Source: Kitasatospora phosalacinea (GTDB lineage: Bacteria > Actinomycetota > Actinomycetes > Streptomycetales > Streptomycetaceae). Taken from it: 30,208 bases of DNA. Made by a program: the position numbers and the translations under genes. Shown in pieces: positions 14,557 through 24,000 of the stretch; the stretch's first letter is position 1, and each line of letters begins with the position of its first letter. The stretch lies in assembly GCF_000717185.1 (NCBI RefSeq), contig NZ_JNYE01000096.1, positions 1 to 30,208 of the forward strand. The letters run 5' to 3'. The notes under the pieces were generated by a model, which was given only the letters and a program-made list of their open reading frames with translations, had not been told where the DNA came from and ran no database searches.

Positions 14557-16218
14557 TCACCGGCCGCGCAGCTCCCGGTAGCGGCCGACCAGGTTGGCGG
14601 TCGAGGCGTCCAGCGCCTCCGTGCCCTCGCCGGTGAGCAGGGCCGGCTCGATCTTCTTGGCGAGGACCTTGCCGAGCTCGACGCCCCACTGGTCGAAGGA
14701 GTCGATGTTCCAGACCGCGCCCTGGACGAACACCTTGTGCTCGTAGAGGGCGACCAGCTGGCCGAGGACGCGCGGGGTCAGCTCGGCGGCCAGGATCGTG
14801 GTGGTGGGGTGGTTGCCGCGGAAGGTCTTGTGCGGGACGAGCTCGGCGGGCACGCCCTCGGCCGCGACCTCCTCGGCGGTCTTGCCGAAGGCCAGCGCCT
14901 GGGTCTGGGCGAAGAAGTTGGCCATCAGCAGGTCGTGCTGGGCGACCAGGGCGGGCTGCAGGTCGGCGACCGGCTTCGCGAAGCCGAGGAAGTCGGCGGG
15001 GATCAGCTTGGTGCCCTGGTGCAGCAGCTGGTAGTAGGCGTGCTGGCCGTTGGTGCCGGGGGTGCCCCACACGACGGGGCCGGTCTGCCAGTCGACCGGG
15101 TTGCCCTCGCGGTCGACGGACTTGCCGTTGGACTCCATGTCGAGCTGCTGCAGGTACGCGGTGAACTTCGACAGGTAGTGCGAGTACGGGAGCACGGCGT
15201 GCGCCTGGGCGTCGAAGAACGAGCCGTACCAGACGCCGAGCAGGCCGAGCAGCAGCGGGACGTTCTGCTCGGCGGGGGCGGTGCGGAAGTGCTCGTCGAC
15301 GAGGTGGAAGCCGTCCAGCATCTCCCGGAAGCGCTCGGCGCCGATCGCGATCATCAGCGAGAGGCCGATCGCCGAGTCGTAGGAGTAGCGGCCGCCGACC
15401 CAGCCCCAGAACTCGAACATGTTGGCGGTGTCGATGCCGAAGTCGGCGACGCCCTGCGCGTTGGTGGACAGCGCCACGAAGTGCTTGGCGACGGCCTCGT
15501 CCCCGGCGCCGAGCTGCTCCAGCAGCCAGCCGCGGGCGACGACCGCGTTGGTGACGGTCTCGATGGTGGTGAAGGTCTTGGAGGCGACGACGAACAGCGT
15601 CTCGGCGGCGTCCAGGTCGCGGACGGCCTCGTGCAGGTCGGCGCCGTCGACGTTGGAGACGAAACGGACCGTCAGGTCGCGGTCGGTGTAGGAGCGCAGC
15701 ACCTCGTAGGCCATCGCGGGGCCGAGGTCGGAGCCGCCGATGCCGATGTTGACGACGTTGCGGATCCGCTTGCCGGTGTGGCCGGTCCACTCGCCGGAGC
15801 GCACCCGCTCGGAGAAGGCGGCCATCTTGTCGAGCACGGCGTGCACGGCGGGCACCACGTTCTCGCCGTCGACCTCGACCACGGCGCCGCGGGGGGCGCG
15901 CAGCGCGGTGTGCAGGACGGCCCGGCCCTCGGTGGTGTTGATCTTCTCGCCGCGGAACATGGCGTCCCGCAGTTCGGCCACGCCGGTCGCGGCGGCGAGT
16001 TCGCGCAGCAGCTCCAGGGTGCGGTCGGTGACCAGGTGCTTGGAGTAGTCGACGAAGAGGTCGCCGACCTGGAGGGTGTAGCGCGTGCCGCGGTCGGGGT
16101 CGGCCGCGAACAGCCCGCGCAGGTGCTGTTCGCCCAGGTCCGCCCGGTGCTTCCCCAGCGCGGCCCACTGCGGGGTGCGGTCCAACGGGGTCCGGCCGTT
16201 GGCGGGGGTGTCCGACAT
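14557..16218 (-). CDS. pgi: glucose-6-phosphate isomerase
   Basis: This 553-residue protein is a complete glucose-6-phosphate isomerase, which interconverts glucose 6-phosphate and fructose 6-phosphate in glycolysis and gluconeogenesis. Landmarks are [16 protein letters not shown] and [10 protein letters not shown] for sugar phosphate binding, the family signature [35 protein letters not shown] with active-site residues, and the C-terminal signature [14 protein letters not shown]. The start is ATG 16218 with GGAG 7 nt upstream on the minus strand. Length matches the long E. coli-type enzyme. It is flanked by the GntR gene (convergent) and the antiporter (same strand, 173 bp upstream), and appears to be transcribed alone. 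Confidence 0.98.
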   Translation of the reverse strand: MSDTPANGRTPLDRTPQWAALGKHRADLGEQHLRGLFAADPDRGTRYTLQVGDLFVDYSKHLVTDRTLELLRELAAATGVAELRDAMFRGEKINTTEGRAVLHTALRAPRGAVVEVDGENVVPAVHAVLDKMAAFSERVRSGEWTGHTGKRIRNVVNIGIGGSDLGPAMAYEVLRSYTDRDLTVRFVSNVDGADLHEAVRDLDAAETLFVVASKTFTTIETVTNAVVARGWLLEQLGAGDEAVAKHFVALSTNAQGVADFGIDTANMFEFWGWVGGRYSYDSAIGLSLMIAIGAERFREMLDGFHLVDEHFRTAPAEQNVPLLLGLLGVWYGSFFDAQAHAVLPYSHYLSKFTAYLQQLDMESNGKSVDREGNPVDWQTGPVVWGTPGTNGQHAYYQLLHQGTKLIPADFLGFAKPVADLQPALVAQHDLLMANFFAQTQALAFGKTAEEVAAEGVPAELVPHKTFRGNHPTTTILAAELTPRVLGQLVALYEHKVFVQGAVWNIDSFDQWGVELGKVLAKKIEPALLTGEGTEALDASTANLVGRYRELRGR

Positions 16219-16391
16219 CGGTTGCTCCTAGCGTCGTACGGGTGCTGGTACCGGCAGGTTCCGGCGGGAGGGTTGCGCTGGTCCGGCGGGTACGTGTGCG
16301 TGTGCCGGCTACGTCGACGGCCTTGCCCGCCCCCAACCCTATGCCCTGTCGGCGGCGGTCCGGCGGTCCACCACGGGACGTCGACGGGACG

Positions 16392-17972
16392 TCACTTCCG
16401 CGCCGACTGGAGGTCGAGCGCGCGCAGCACCCGGTCGGCGACCTCGGGATCGGCCCCGGCCTCGCCGCGGGCGACCAGCACCTCCCGGCGGGAGGCGGCG
16501 ATCATCTCCTGCTCGACGGCGAAGGCCTGCCGCCACTGCTTGCCGCGGCGCTTCGCCTCCAGCGCCTCCTCCTCCTCGTACTTCTCGGGGCAGAGCCGGG
16601 CGAGGCGGTCGTGCTGGCGCTCGCGGAGCCGTTCGGTGATCTCGGGCGGCAGCTGGTCCTCCTCCTCCAGTTCGGCGAGCCGGTGCAGCCCGGCCCTGGC
16701 GGCGCGCCACCACAGTTCGCGGACGGCCTTCTCGTGCTCGTCGTGGGCGTCGTCCAGGCCGAGCAGCCGGACCACGTACGGCAGGGTGAGGCCCTGGACG
16801 ACCAGGGTGAACAGGACGACGCTGAACGCGATGAAGACGATCTCGCTGCGGGCCGGGAACGGCAGCCCGTCGCGCAGCGAGAGCGGGATGCCGAGGGCGA
16901 GGGCGACGGTGGCCACGCCGCGCATGCCGGACCACCACAGGACGACGGTCTCCCGCCAGCTGATCGGGGTGTCCTCCTCGCCGTGGGTGACCCGCCGGGA
17001 GAGCCAGGCGGCGGGCAGCAGCCACAGCAGGCGCAGCAGCACGACCACGGCGAGGACGATCGCGGTGTCGCCGATCATGGTGTGCCAGGTGTCCTTGACG
17101 TCCCGCAGGACGGTGGACAGCTCCAGGCCGATCAGGCCGAACGCGACGCCGGTGATCAGGGTCTCGACGATCTCCCAGAACGCGTTGCCGACCAGCCGGT
17201 AGGAGACCTCGTCGGCGTCGGAGGCCCGGTCGGCGAGGTAGAGCGCGCAGACCACGACGGCCAGCACGCCGGAGCCGTGCGCCTCCTCGGCCAGCACGTA
17301 CGCGGCGAACGGGACGAGCAGGTTGAGCGCGACCTGCTGGGTCGGGTCGTCCAGGAAGCCGGCGATCTTCGCGTTCAGCCAGCCCAGCCCGATGCCGACC
17401 GCCACCGCGACGACCGCGGACAGCAGGAAGCGCTCCACCGCGCGGCCCACCGACAGGTCGTCGTCGACCACGGCCTCCACGGCCAGCGAGTAGATGACGA
17501 TCGCGGTGACGTCGTTGAACAGGCCCTCGCTCTCCAGCACCGCGGTCAGCCGACGGGGCAGCCCGACCTCGCCGGCCACCGCGACCGCGGCCACCGGGTC
17601 CGGCGGGGAGACCAGCGCGCCCAGCGCGACGGCGGCGGCCAGCGGCGCGGCGGGCACCAGCCAGCTGAACACGCCCGCCACCGCGGTGGTGGTGACCACC
17701 ACCAGGGCGACGGCCAGCAGCAGGATCGAGCGGATGTTGGCCTTGAAGTAGCGGACCGAGGAGCGCCGGGCCACCGCGAAGATCAGCGGGGGCAGCACCA
17801 GCGGCAGGATGAACTCGGGGTTGATCTGCACGTTGGGGATCTGCGGGACGACCGCGAAGACCAGACCGACCAGGGTCATCAGCACCGGCTGCGGGATCCG
17901 GCTCCGGCGGGCCAGCGGCATCGTGACCACCGAGGCGAGCAGGACCAGGAAGAGCAGGGTCAGCTGGCCCAC
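16392..17972 (-). CDS. CPA1 family Na+/H+ antiporter (NhaP/NHE-type)
   Basis: This 526-residue protein has about 12 predicted membrane helices (roughly residues 1-415), followed by a long charged cytoplasmic tail. The transport core motifs are present: VSPPDPVAAVAVAGEVGLP (D125) and LESEGLFNDVTAIV with the N153-D154 pair that binds the exchanged ions in CPA1 exchangers. WWSGMRGVATVALALG is the conserved late helix. The tail (about 420-526) is rich in Glu and Arg and probably coiled. The protein would move protons against Na+ or K+ across the plasma membrane, serving pH and salt balance. The start is GTG 17972 with GAGAGGA upstream. No partner genes are adjacent. Confidence 0.93.
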   Translation of the reverse strand: MGQLTLLFLVLLASVVTMPLARRSRIPQPVLMTLVGLVFAVVPQIPNVQINPEFILPLVLPPLIFAVARRSSVRYFKANIRSILLLAVALVVVTTTAVAGVFSWLVPAAPLAAAVALGALVSPPDPVAAVAVAGEVGLPRRLTAVLESEGLFNDVTAIVIYSLAVEAVVDDDLSVGRAVERFLLSAVVAVAVGIGLGWLNAKIAGFLDDPTQQVALNLLVPFAAYVLAEEAHGSGVLAVVVCALYLADRASDADEVSYRLVGNAFWEIVETLITGVAFGLIGLELSTVLRDVKDTWHTMIGDTAIVLAVVVLLRLLWLLPAAWLSRRVTHGEEDTPISWRETVVLWWSGMRGVATVALALGIPLSLRDGLPFPARSEIVFIAFSVVLFTLVVQGLTLPYVVRLLGLDDAHDEHEKAVRELWWRAARAGLHRLAELEEEDQLPPEITERLRERQHDRLARLCPEKYEEEEALEAKRRGKQWRQAFAVEQEMIAASRREVLVARGEAGADPEVADRVLRALDLQSARK

Positions 17973-18037
17973 GGTGGTTCCTCTCGGCAGGTGGGGTGCG
18001 CCGGCTTCAGCATACGTCCGCGCCCCGGCCGGGCCGA

Positions 18038-18068
18038 TTGTGTGTTTCGGGCGCTGACCAGGTAATGT
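18038..18068 (+). promoter_or_regulatory. promoter of tRNA-Lys copy 2
   Basis: TTGTGT (18038-18043), a 19-bp spacer and TAATGT (18063-18068) form a promoter weaker than that of copy 1, chiefly because the spacer is long. Transcription would start near 18075. The promoter is not part of the 90-bp sequence shared with copy 1. Confidence 0.5.
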
Positions 18069-18083
18069 TCTCCGCGTCAGCAG

Positions 18084-18157
18084 GCGCCGCTAGCTCAGTT
18101 GGTTAGAGCAGCTGACTCTTAATCAGCGGGTCCGGGGTTCGAGTCCCTGGCGGCGCA
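18084..18157 (+). tRNA. tRNA-Lys (anticodon CTT), copy 2
   Basis: All 74 nt are identical to the copy at 10480-10553, with acceptor stem GCGCCGC/GCGGCGC, anticodon loop CTCTTAA and discriminator A. The identity extends 9 nt upstream and, with one mismatch, 7 nt downstream, so the two copies form 90-bp direct repeats. Confidence 0.97.
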
Positions 18158-18167
18158 CCGACAGGTC

Positions 18168-18193
18168 GAAGGCCTCCCTCCGGGGAGGCCTTC
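18168..18193. terminator. terminator after tRNA-Lys copy 2 (possibly bidirectional)
   Basis: GAAGGCCTCC (18168-18177) and GGAGGCCTTC (18184-18193) form a perfect 10-bp stem with a 6-nt loop. It stands between the tRNA and the convergent VOC gene and could end both transcripts. Confidence 0.8.
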
Positions 18194-18210
18194 GGCGTTG
18201 TTCCGCCCGC

Positions 18211-18591
18211 TCACTCCTGGTGCAGTTCGTTGACGCACAGCACGTTGCCGTCCGGGTCCTTGAACCAGGCGGCCCGCATGCCGTCCGCCTCGGCGACCCC
18301 GTCCACGGTCTTCAGCCCGGGCTGGTCGTACTCCTCGAACACCACGCCGCGGCCGCGCAGTTCGGCCATCTCGGTGTCCAGGTCGGCGACCTTCCAGCTG
18401 GCCAGCGTGTGGCCGGCCTGTCCGCCGTACGGGGTCTCGTACATCCCGAACTCGGTGCTGCCGCAGCGGAAGACCACCTCTTCGGCGCCTTCCCGGGCGA
18501 GGGTGAGCCCGAGCGTGTCGTGGTAGTACCGCTTGGCCCGTTCGAGGTCGGTCACCGGGATCACCGCGAGCAGGGGTGCGTCTGCCAGCAT
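18211..18591 (-). CDS. VOC superfamily (glyoxalase/bleomycin resistance-like) protein
   Basis: This 126-residue protein has the paired beta-alpha-beta-beta-beta modules of the VOC superfamily: VIPVTDLERAKRYYHDTLGL opens module one, and VADLDTEMAELRGRGVVFEE opens module two, which ends WFKDPDGNVLCVNE. The closing DPDGN--C-NE motif is typical and contributes a metal-site glutamate. Members include glyoxalases, dioxygenases and drug-binding proteins; the substrate here cannot be told. Two ATG codons are close together. ATG 18591 is preferred because GGAGG lies 8 nt before it, whereas ATG 18597 would leave only 2 nt. It stands alone between tRNA-Lys and the chitinase gene. Confidence 0.9.
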   Translation of the reverse strand: MLADAPLLAVIPVTDLERAKRYYHDTLGLTLAREGAEEVVFRCGSTEFGMYETPYGGQAGHTLASWKVADLDTEMAELRGRGVVFEEYDQPGLKTVDGVAEADGMRAAWFKDPDGNVLCVNELHQE

Positions 18592-18777
18592 CGCCATCAC
18601 CTCCTCCCCCCAGGCTAGGCGCGCCTTCCCCGCCGGTCGAACAGCCGCGTTCCGGCCGGGCTCCGGTCGCGCTCCAGCGGCGGTCCAGCCGGTGCGGGGA
18701 GCGTCGGTCGCGGGCGCCGGGCGGCCGTGCCGGACAGCGGTCCGCGCGCCGCGGCGCCGTCCCGGTGGACCCTGCCG

Positions 18778-18819
18778 GAGGGGCGACCGGCTCCGCCACT
18801 GCTGCGGCAGCTCCCAGCC
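18778..18819. repeat. 42-bp near-duplicate of the chitinase 3' end, outer copy
   Basis: This segment matches 18900-18941 at 38 of 42 positions in the same orientation, 122 bp apart. The other copy includes the chitinase stop codon and the inner part of its terminator region. Confidence 0.75.
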
Positions 18820-18881
18820 CTCCCCCTCTCCCCCATCCGCCCGGCGCCAGCCGCCCCCGCTTTTCGCCCCGCCCAACGACC

Positions 18882-18916
18882 GGAGCCGGCCACCCCCGCG
18901 AGGGGCGACCGGCTCC
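18882..18916 (-). terminator. hairpin terminator of the chitinase gene
   Basis: GGAGCCGG (18882-18889) pairs with CCGGCTCC (18909-18916), and an inner CCCC/GGGG stem (18894-18897 with 18902-18905) closes on a GCGA loop. The structure begins 20 nt after the chitinase stop on the minus strand. There is no T-tract. Confidence 0.6.
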
Positions 18917-18935
18917 GTCGCTGCTGCGGCGGCTC

Positions 18936-20606
18936 TCAGCCGAAGTAGCTGTCGAAGTTCTTCGAGAACTCGTAGCCGTTGTACTTGTCCCAGTTGATCG
19001 ACCAGGTCATCAGGCCGCGCAGGTTCGGCTGCTTGCCGGCCCGCGGGGTGTAGGAGCCGCAGCCGGTGCCCTTGGTGAGGCAGTCCAGCGCCTGGTTGAC
19101 CACGGCCGGGGCGACGTAGCCGTTGCCCGCGTAGGTGTTGGCGGGCATGCCGATCGCGACCTGCGAGGGCTTGAGCGCCGGGAACACGTTGTTGGTGTTG
19201 CCGGCCACCGGGAAGCCGGTGAGCAGCATGTCGGTCATCGCGATGTGGAAGTCCGCGCCGCCCATGTTGTGGTACTGGTTGTCGAGGCCCATGATCGAGC
19301 CCGAGTTGTAGTCCTGGACGTGCAGCAGGGTCAGGTCGTCGCGCAGGCCGTAGATGACCGGCAGGAAGGCGCCGGCCCGCGGGTCCTGGCCGCCCCAGGG
19401 GCCCGAGCCGTAGTACTGGTAGCCGAGCTGGACGAAGAAGGTCTCCGGCGCCATGGTGAGCTGGAAGTTCGCGCCGTACTTGGCCTTGAGGGTCTTGACC
19501 GCGGAGATCAGGTTGGTGATCACCGGGGTGGTGGGGTTCTTGAAGTCGTTGTCGCCGGTGTTGAGCGACAGCGAGTGGCCCTCGAAGTCGATGTCGAGGC
19601 CGTCCAGGCCCCACTTGTCGATGATCGCGGAGACCGACTTGACGAAGTTGTCGCGGGCGGTGGTGGTGGTGAGCTGCACCTCGCCGTTCTGGCCGCCGAT
19701 CGACAGCAGGACCTTCTTGCCCTTGGCCTGCTTGGCGGCGATGGCCGCCTTGAACTCGGCGTCGGTCTCGACGCCGGGGCACTCGGTGGCCGGGCAGCGG
19801 TTGAAGTGGATGGTGCCGGAGGTGACGGAGTCCGGCTCGCCGAAGGCCAGGTCGATGATGTCCCAGCTGTCGGGGACGTCGGCCATCTTCAGGTAGCCGG
19901 CGCCGTTGGCGAAGCTGGCGTGCAGGTAGCCGACCAGGGCGTGGCTGCCCGCGGGCGGCGGGCTGGTGGGCGGCACCGAGGTGGACGGGCTGGTGGACGG
20001 CGAGGCCGAGGCCGACGGCGAGGCGGAGGTGGACGCCGAGGCCGAGGGGGAGGGCGAGGCCGAGCGGGAGGGGCTCGCGCTGGCGGAGGGCGAGGCGGGT
20101 GCGCCGGGGCCGTCCAGCGAGACGTCGTCCGCGTAGTAGGTGCCCTGGCCGTACCAGCCGTGGGTGAAGACGGTGGCGGAGGTCTGGGTGGCGGTGGTGG
20201 TGAAGCTGACCGAGAGCTTCTGGTAGGCGCCGCCGGTGCTCGGCGTCCAGGTCGAGGTGCCGCCGTTGACGCCGAGGTAGACGTAGGCGCCGTTGACGTA
20301 CGCGCTGAGGGTGTACGTGGTGTTGGGGGCGACCGCGACGGTCTGGGTGCACTGGGCGGTGTCGGACGCGGACGCGGCGCCCGCGAGCGCGTAGCTGCCG
20401 GTGTGCGCGTGGCCGGTGACCACGGAGCCGGTCGAGCCGGTGCAGGTCCAGGGGCTCAGTGCGTTGGTCTCGAAACCGCCGTTGACCAGGAACTCGCCCG
20501 CCGAGGCCGGGCCGGCCAGGCCGAAGCTGAGCGCGACGGCGCCCGCGGCGGCGACCGCCCAGGCCGTTCCGGCGGCGAGCAGCCGCTTCTTCCGGGGAGT
20601 GTGCAT
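18936..20606 (-). CDS. secreted GH18 chitinase with N-terminal carbohydrate-binding module
   Basis: This 556-residue exoenzyme hydrolyses chitin. A signal peptide (basic PRKKR, hydrophobic core, cleavage after GPASA near residue 36) sends it outside the cell. Residues about 37-165 form a beta-sandwich carbohydrate-binding module (EFLVNGGFETNALSPW onward, with aromatic residues). A Ser/Pro/Ala linker (about 167-219) follows, then the GH18 catalytic domain (about 221-556). The active site is LDGLDIDFEG, with D335, D338, D340 and proton donor E342, and the barrel closes with MTWSINWDKY. All catalytic residues are present. The start is ATG 20606 with AGGAG 9 nt upstream; the longer open frame upstream is not signal-peptide-like. 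A DasR-type operator about 105 nt upstream suggests induction by N-acetylglucosamine or chitin breakdown products. Confidence 0.96.
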   Translation of the reverse strand: MHTPRKKRLLAAGTAWAVAAAGAVALSFGLAGPASAGEFLVNGGFETNALSPWTCTGSTGSVVTGHAHTGSYALAGAASASDTAQCTQTVAVAPNTTYTLSAYVNGAYVYLGVNGGTSTWTPSTGGAYQKLSVSFTTTATQTSATVFTHGWYGQGTYYADDVSLDGPGAPASPSASASPSRSASPSPSASASTSASPSASASPSTSPSTSVPPTSPPPAGSHALVGYLHASFANGAGYLKMADVPDSWDIIDLAFGEPDSVTSGTIHFNRCPATECPGVETDAEFKAAIAAKQAKGKKVLLSIGGQNGEVQLTTTTARDNFVKSVSAIIDKWGLDGLDIDFEGHSLSLNTGDNDFKNPTTPVITNLISAVKTLKAKYGANFQLTMAPETFFVQLGYQYYGSGPWGGQDPRAGAFLPVIYGLRDDLTLLHVQDYNSGSIMGLDNQYHNMGGADFHIAMTDMLLTGFPVAGNTNNVFPALKPSQVAIGMPANTYAGNGYVAPAVVNQALDCLTKGTGCGSYTPRAGKQPNLRGLMTWSINWDKYNGYEFSKNFDSYFG

Positions 20607-20710
20607 GTGGGGATGCTCCTGCCTCTGTGTGGGGGACGCCCTCCTCCGTCCCGCCGGGCTGTGGGGTTCCCGGCCGGGGGCGTGCCGCCGCACCGGCACC
20701 CACCCAGGGA

Positions 20711-20726
20711 GTTGGACTAGACCACT
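20711..20726. promoter_or_regulatory. DasR-type operator (dre) upstream of chitinase
   Basis: The 16-bp site reads AGTGGTCTAGTCCAAC on the minus strand. Against the known DasR consensus ACTGGTCTAGACCAGT it matches 12 of 16 bases overall and 11 of 12 in the core TGGTCTAGACCA. DasR is the GntR-type repressor of chitin and N-acetylglucosamine genes in streptomycetes and is released by glucosamine 6-phosphate. Position about 105 nt before the chitinase ATG fits other chitinase genes. Confidence 0.75.
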
Positions 20727-20771
20727 GAAGCGGCTGCGGCCGTCCCCTGTCAATGGACCGGCGAACCCGGT

Positions 20772-20959
20772 TCACTGACCCCCCGCCAGCAGCTCCCGGA
20801 ACGCTTCGAAGTCCTCGGCCACCACCCGCCGACCGGGCACCGCGAGGAGCAGCACCCGGGGCGGTCCGGTCCGGAAGTCCAGCGCGATCGGCCGGTCCGC
20901 GCCCGGATCCGCCGCAGCCGCTCCGGTGCCTCCGCCGCGTTCCCCTCCCCGCTGGTCAC
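20772..20959 (-). pseudogene. possible small gene with a frame break
   Basis: On the minus strand, a GTG at 20959 opens a frame reading TSGEGNAAEAPERLRRIRAR. A different frame, ending in TGA at 20774-20772, encodes a plausible folded tail: PIALDFRTGPPRVLLLAVPG then VVAEDFEAFRELLAGGQ. The second frame has no start codon of its own before the tail. A single frameshift near 20890 would join the two parts into a protein of about 62 residues. This could be a decayed gene, a sequencing error or a chance pattern. There is no convincing ribosome binding site. Confidence 0.25.
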
Positions 20960-21004
20960 GGGGCCGCGTTTGCGGGCCCCGGCCGCCGATCGAACCATGG
21001 AAGG

Positions 21005-24000
21005 GTGTCCGGATACCTGCGCTACCCCCATGTCCGCGGCGGTCTGCTCGCCTTCACCGCCGAGGACGACGCCTGGGTCGCGCCGCTGGCGCCGGACGGC
21101 TCGGTGGGCCGGGCCTGGCGGGTGAGCGCGGACCGGACCAGGGTCAGCCACCCGCGGCTGTCGCCGGACGGCGAGGTGCTGGCGTGGACCAGCTGGTTCG
21201 CACTGGTGCCCGAGGTGTTCACCGCGCCGGTGGGCGGCGGGGAGGCGGTCCGGCTGACGTACTGGGGCAGCCAGGACACCCGGGTGCGCGGCTGGCTGCC
21301 CAACGGGGACGTGCTGGCGGTGACCTCGTACCACGAGCCGTTCGCGCACTACGCCTGGGCGTGGGAGCTGTCGCCCGACGGCGCGCCGGGGCGGCGGATG
21401 CCGTGGGGGCCGGTCGCGGACGCCCAGGTCGGCGAGGGGCACACGGTGCTGCTGACCGACGCGGCGCCGCACGAGCCCGCGTTCTGGAAGCGCTACCGCG
21501 GCGGCGCGACCGGACGGCTGTGGGTGGACCACGACCTGCTGCTGCCCGACCTGCCGGGGCACCTGGCCTCGCCGATGCCGGTGGCGGCCGCCGACGGCAC
21601 CCGGATCGCGTTCCTCTCCGACCACGAGGGCGTCGGCAACCTGTACTCCGTCCGCCCGGACGGCAGCGGCCTGCGCCGCCACACCGACCACGCCTCGTAC
21701 TACGCCCGGGAGGCCGCCACCGACGGCGTCCGGGTGGTGTACCAGCACGCGGGCGACCTGTGGCTGCTCGACTCGCTGGACGCCCCCGCGCCGCGCCGCC
21801 TGGACGTCCCGCTGGGCGGCGCCCGGGCCGGGCGGCGGCCGTACCAGGTCAGCGCCGCCAACAACGTCAAGGACCTGGCCTGCGACGCCACCGGCCGGGC
21901 CGGGGTGCTGAACGTGCGCGGCTCGCTGTACTGGCTGACCCACCGCGACGGCCCGGCCCGGGTGCTGGCCGACACCCCGGGCGTGCGCTGCCGGCTGCCG
22001 CTGGTGCTCGGCTACGGCAACCAGGCCGCCTGGGTCACCGACGCCGACGGCGAGGACGCGGTCGAGATCGCCGCGCTGCCCGGCAAGGACGCCGCCGACG
22101 AGCAGCCCCCGCACCGGCGGATCGCGGGCGGCCGGATCGGCCGGGTCCAGGAGCTGGCCGCCGCCCCGGACGGCGGACGCCTCGCCGTGGCCTGCTCGGA
22201 CGGGCGGCTGCTGCTCGTCGACACCGCCGACGGCGCCGTCACCGAGGTCGCCGCCTCCCGCTTCGGCCCGGTCTCCAGCCCGTCCTTCTCCCCCGACTCG
22301 CGCTGGCTGACCTGGTCCGAGCCGGTCGCGGGGCGCTCGCTGCGGGCGATCCGGCTGGCCCGCACCGCCCGGCCCGAGGAGAAGGTGGACGTCACCACCG
22401 GCCGCTTCGAGGACGAGCACCCGGTGTTCACCCGGGACGGCCGCTTCCTGGTGTTCCTGTCCTGGCGCGGCTTCGACCCCGTCCACGACGTGCACACCGG
22501 CGACCTGTCCTTCCCGCTCGGCTGCCGCCCCTACCTCGTCCCGCTCGCCGCCGGGACGCCGTCGCCGTTCGCCTCCCCCGCCGAGGGCCGTCCGCCCGTC
22601 GGCCTCGACCCCGAGGAGGCCACCGGCGACGGCACCGTGCACGTCGACGAGGAGGGCATCGGCAAGCGGCTCGTGCCCTTCCCGGTGATCGCCTCCAAGT
22701 ACTCGGCGACCGCGGCGGTGCGCGGCGGCGTGGTGTGGCTGCGCTGGCCGATCTCCGGCGCCCTCGGCCAGACCTTCGCCAACCCGGAGGACACCTCCGG
22801 CCGCCCCGCCCTGGAGTACTTCGACCTCGCCCGCGGCCGCCGCACCACCCTGGTCGAGCAGCTCGACGGCTTCGCGGTCTCCGCCGACGGCTCCGCGGTC
22901 TCGGTGTTCTCCGCCGGGGCGCTCAAGCTGTACCCGCTGGCCGCCCCCACCGCCCCCGTCCCGGTCGACCTGCGCCGCATCACCCACACCGTCCACCCCG
23001 CCGCCGAGTGGCGGCAGTCCTACGCCGAGGCCGCCCGGATCGTCGCCGACCAGTTCTGGGACGAGGGCATGTGCGGCCTCGACTGGCCCGCCCTCACCGC
23101 CCAGTACGCCCCGCTGCTGGAGCGGATCGCCTCCCCCGACGACTTCGCCGACCTGCTGCGCGAGCTCCTCGGCGAACTCGGCACCTCGCACGCCTACGTC
23201 ACCCCCGCCCGCCGCGGCGAGGGCCCCGCCCTCGCCCAGCAGCCCCTGGGCCTGCTCGGCGCCAACGCCCACCGGGACGTCGACGGCCGCTGGCTGGTCG
23301 ACCGCATCCTGCCCGGCGAGTCCTCCGACCCCAAGGCCCGCGCCCCGCTCGCCGGGCACGGCCTGCACGACGGCGACGAGCTCCTCGCCGTCGACGGCCG
23401 CCCGCCCGACCCCGTCCGCGGCCCCGTCCCGCTGCTGGCCGGAACGGGCGGCACCACCGTCGAGCTCACCGTCCGCCACGGGGGCCGCGTGCGGCGCCTC
23501 GCCGTCACCCCGCTCACCGACGAACGGCCCATCCGCTACCAGGACTGGGTCGCCAGACGGCGGCACCTGGTGCGGGAGTTCAGCGGCGGCGACTGCGGCT
23601 ACCTGCACATCCCGGACCTCGGCGGCTCCGGCTGGGCCCAGTTCAACCGCGACCTGCGCTCCGAGCTGGCCCGCCCCGCGCTCGTCCTGGACGTCCGCGG
23701 GAACGCGGGCGGCAACGTCTCCGAGCTCGTCCTGGAGAAGCTCCACCGCCGCGTCCTCGCCTGGGACTTCACCCGCGGCCGGCAGCCCGTCCGCTGGCCC
23801 CGCGACGCGCCGCGCGGCCCGGTCGTCGCCCTCGCCGACCACGCCACCAGCTCCGACGGCGACGTCATCATCACCGCCATCAAGGCGCTCGCCCTCGGCC
23901 CCGTCGTCGGCACCCGCACCTGGGGCGGCGTGGTCGGCATGACCGGACGCCACGCCCTCGGCGACGGCACCCAGATCTCCGTCCCCAAGAACGCCAGCTG

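Larger units (their letters stand above)
18592..18935. other. 344-bp intergenic region between VOC and chitinase genes
   Basis: No gene is seen. The right half holds the chitinase terminator hairpin (18882-18916) and one member of a 42-bp near-duplicate pair, 18778-18819 and 18900-18941 (38 of 42 identical). The second copy covers the end of the chitinase gene itself, so the first looks like a stray copy of its 3' end. The left part, 18606-18777, shows nothing notable beyond high GC; the promoter of the VOC gene should lie there but no clear boxes are visible. Confidence 0.6.
20607..21004. other. 398-bp region between divergent chitinase and tricorn genes
   Basis: The chitinase side holds the DasR-type site (20711-20726) and a TTGACA hexamer on the minus strand (20753 to 20748) that may be a -35 box. 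The part 20772-20959 has a protein-like but frame-disrupted minus-strand coding pattern, listed separately. The last 45 bp before the tricorn GTG show no Shine-Dalgarno sequence at normal distance and no clear -10 box. Confidence 0.5.

Noticed and set aside
10480..18157. An integrative element between the two tRNA-Lys genes
   Set aside because: No integrase, excisionase or plasmid-transfer gene lies between them; the content is core metabolism. The repeats are reported without claiming an element.
19945..20110. Short-period repeats in the chitinase gene as a repeat array
   Set aside because: They encode the Ser/Pro/Ala linker between the binding module and catalytic domain, which explains the periodicity.
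18576..20720. 714-aa plus-strand frame opposite the chitinase gene
   Set aside because: It is a glycine- and valine-rich shadow; the opposite strand has a signal peptide, linker and GH18 active site.
20997..20999. ATG as the tricorn start codon
   Set aside because: It is out of frame with the tricorn coding sequence; GTG 21005 is in frame and begins the conserved region.
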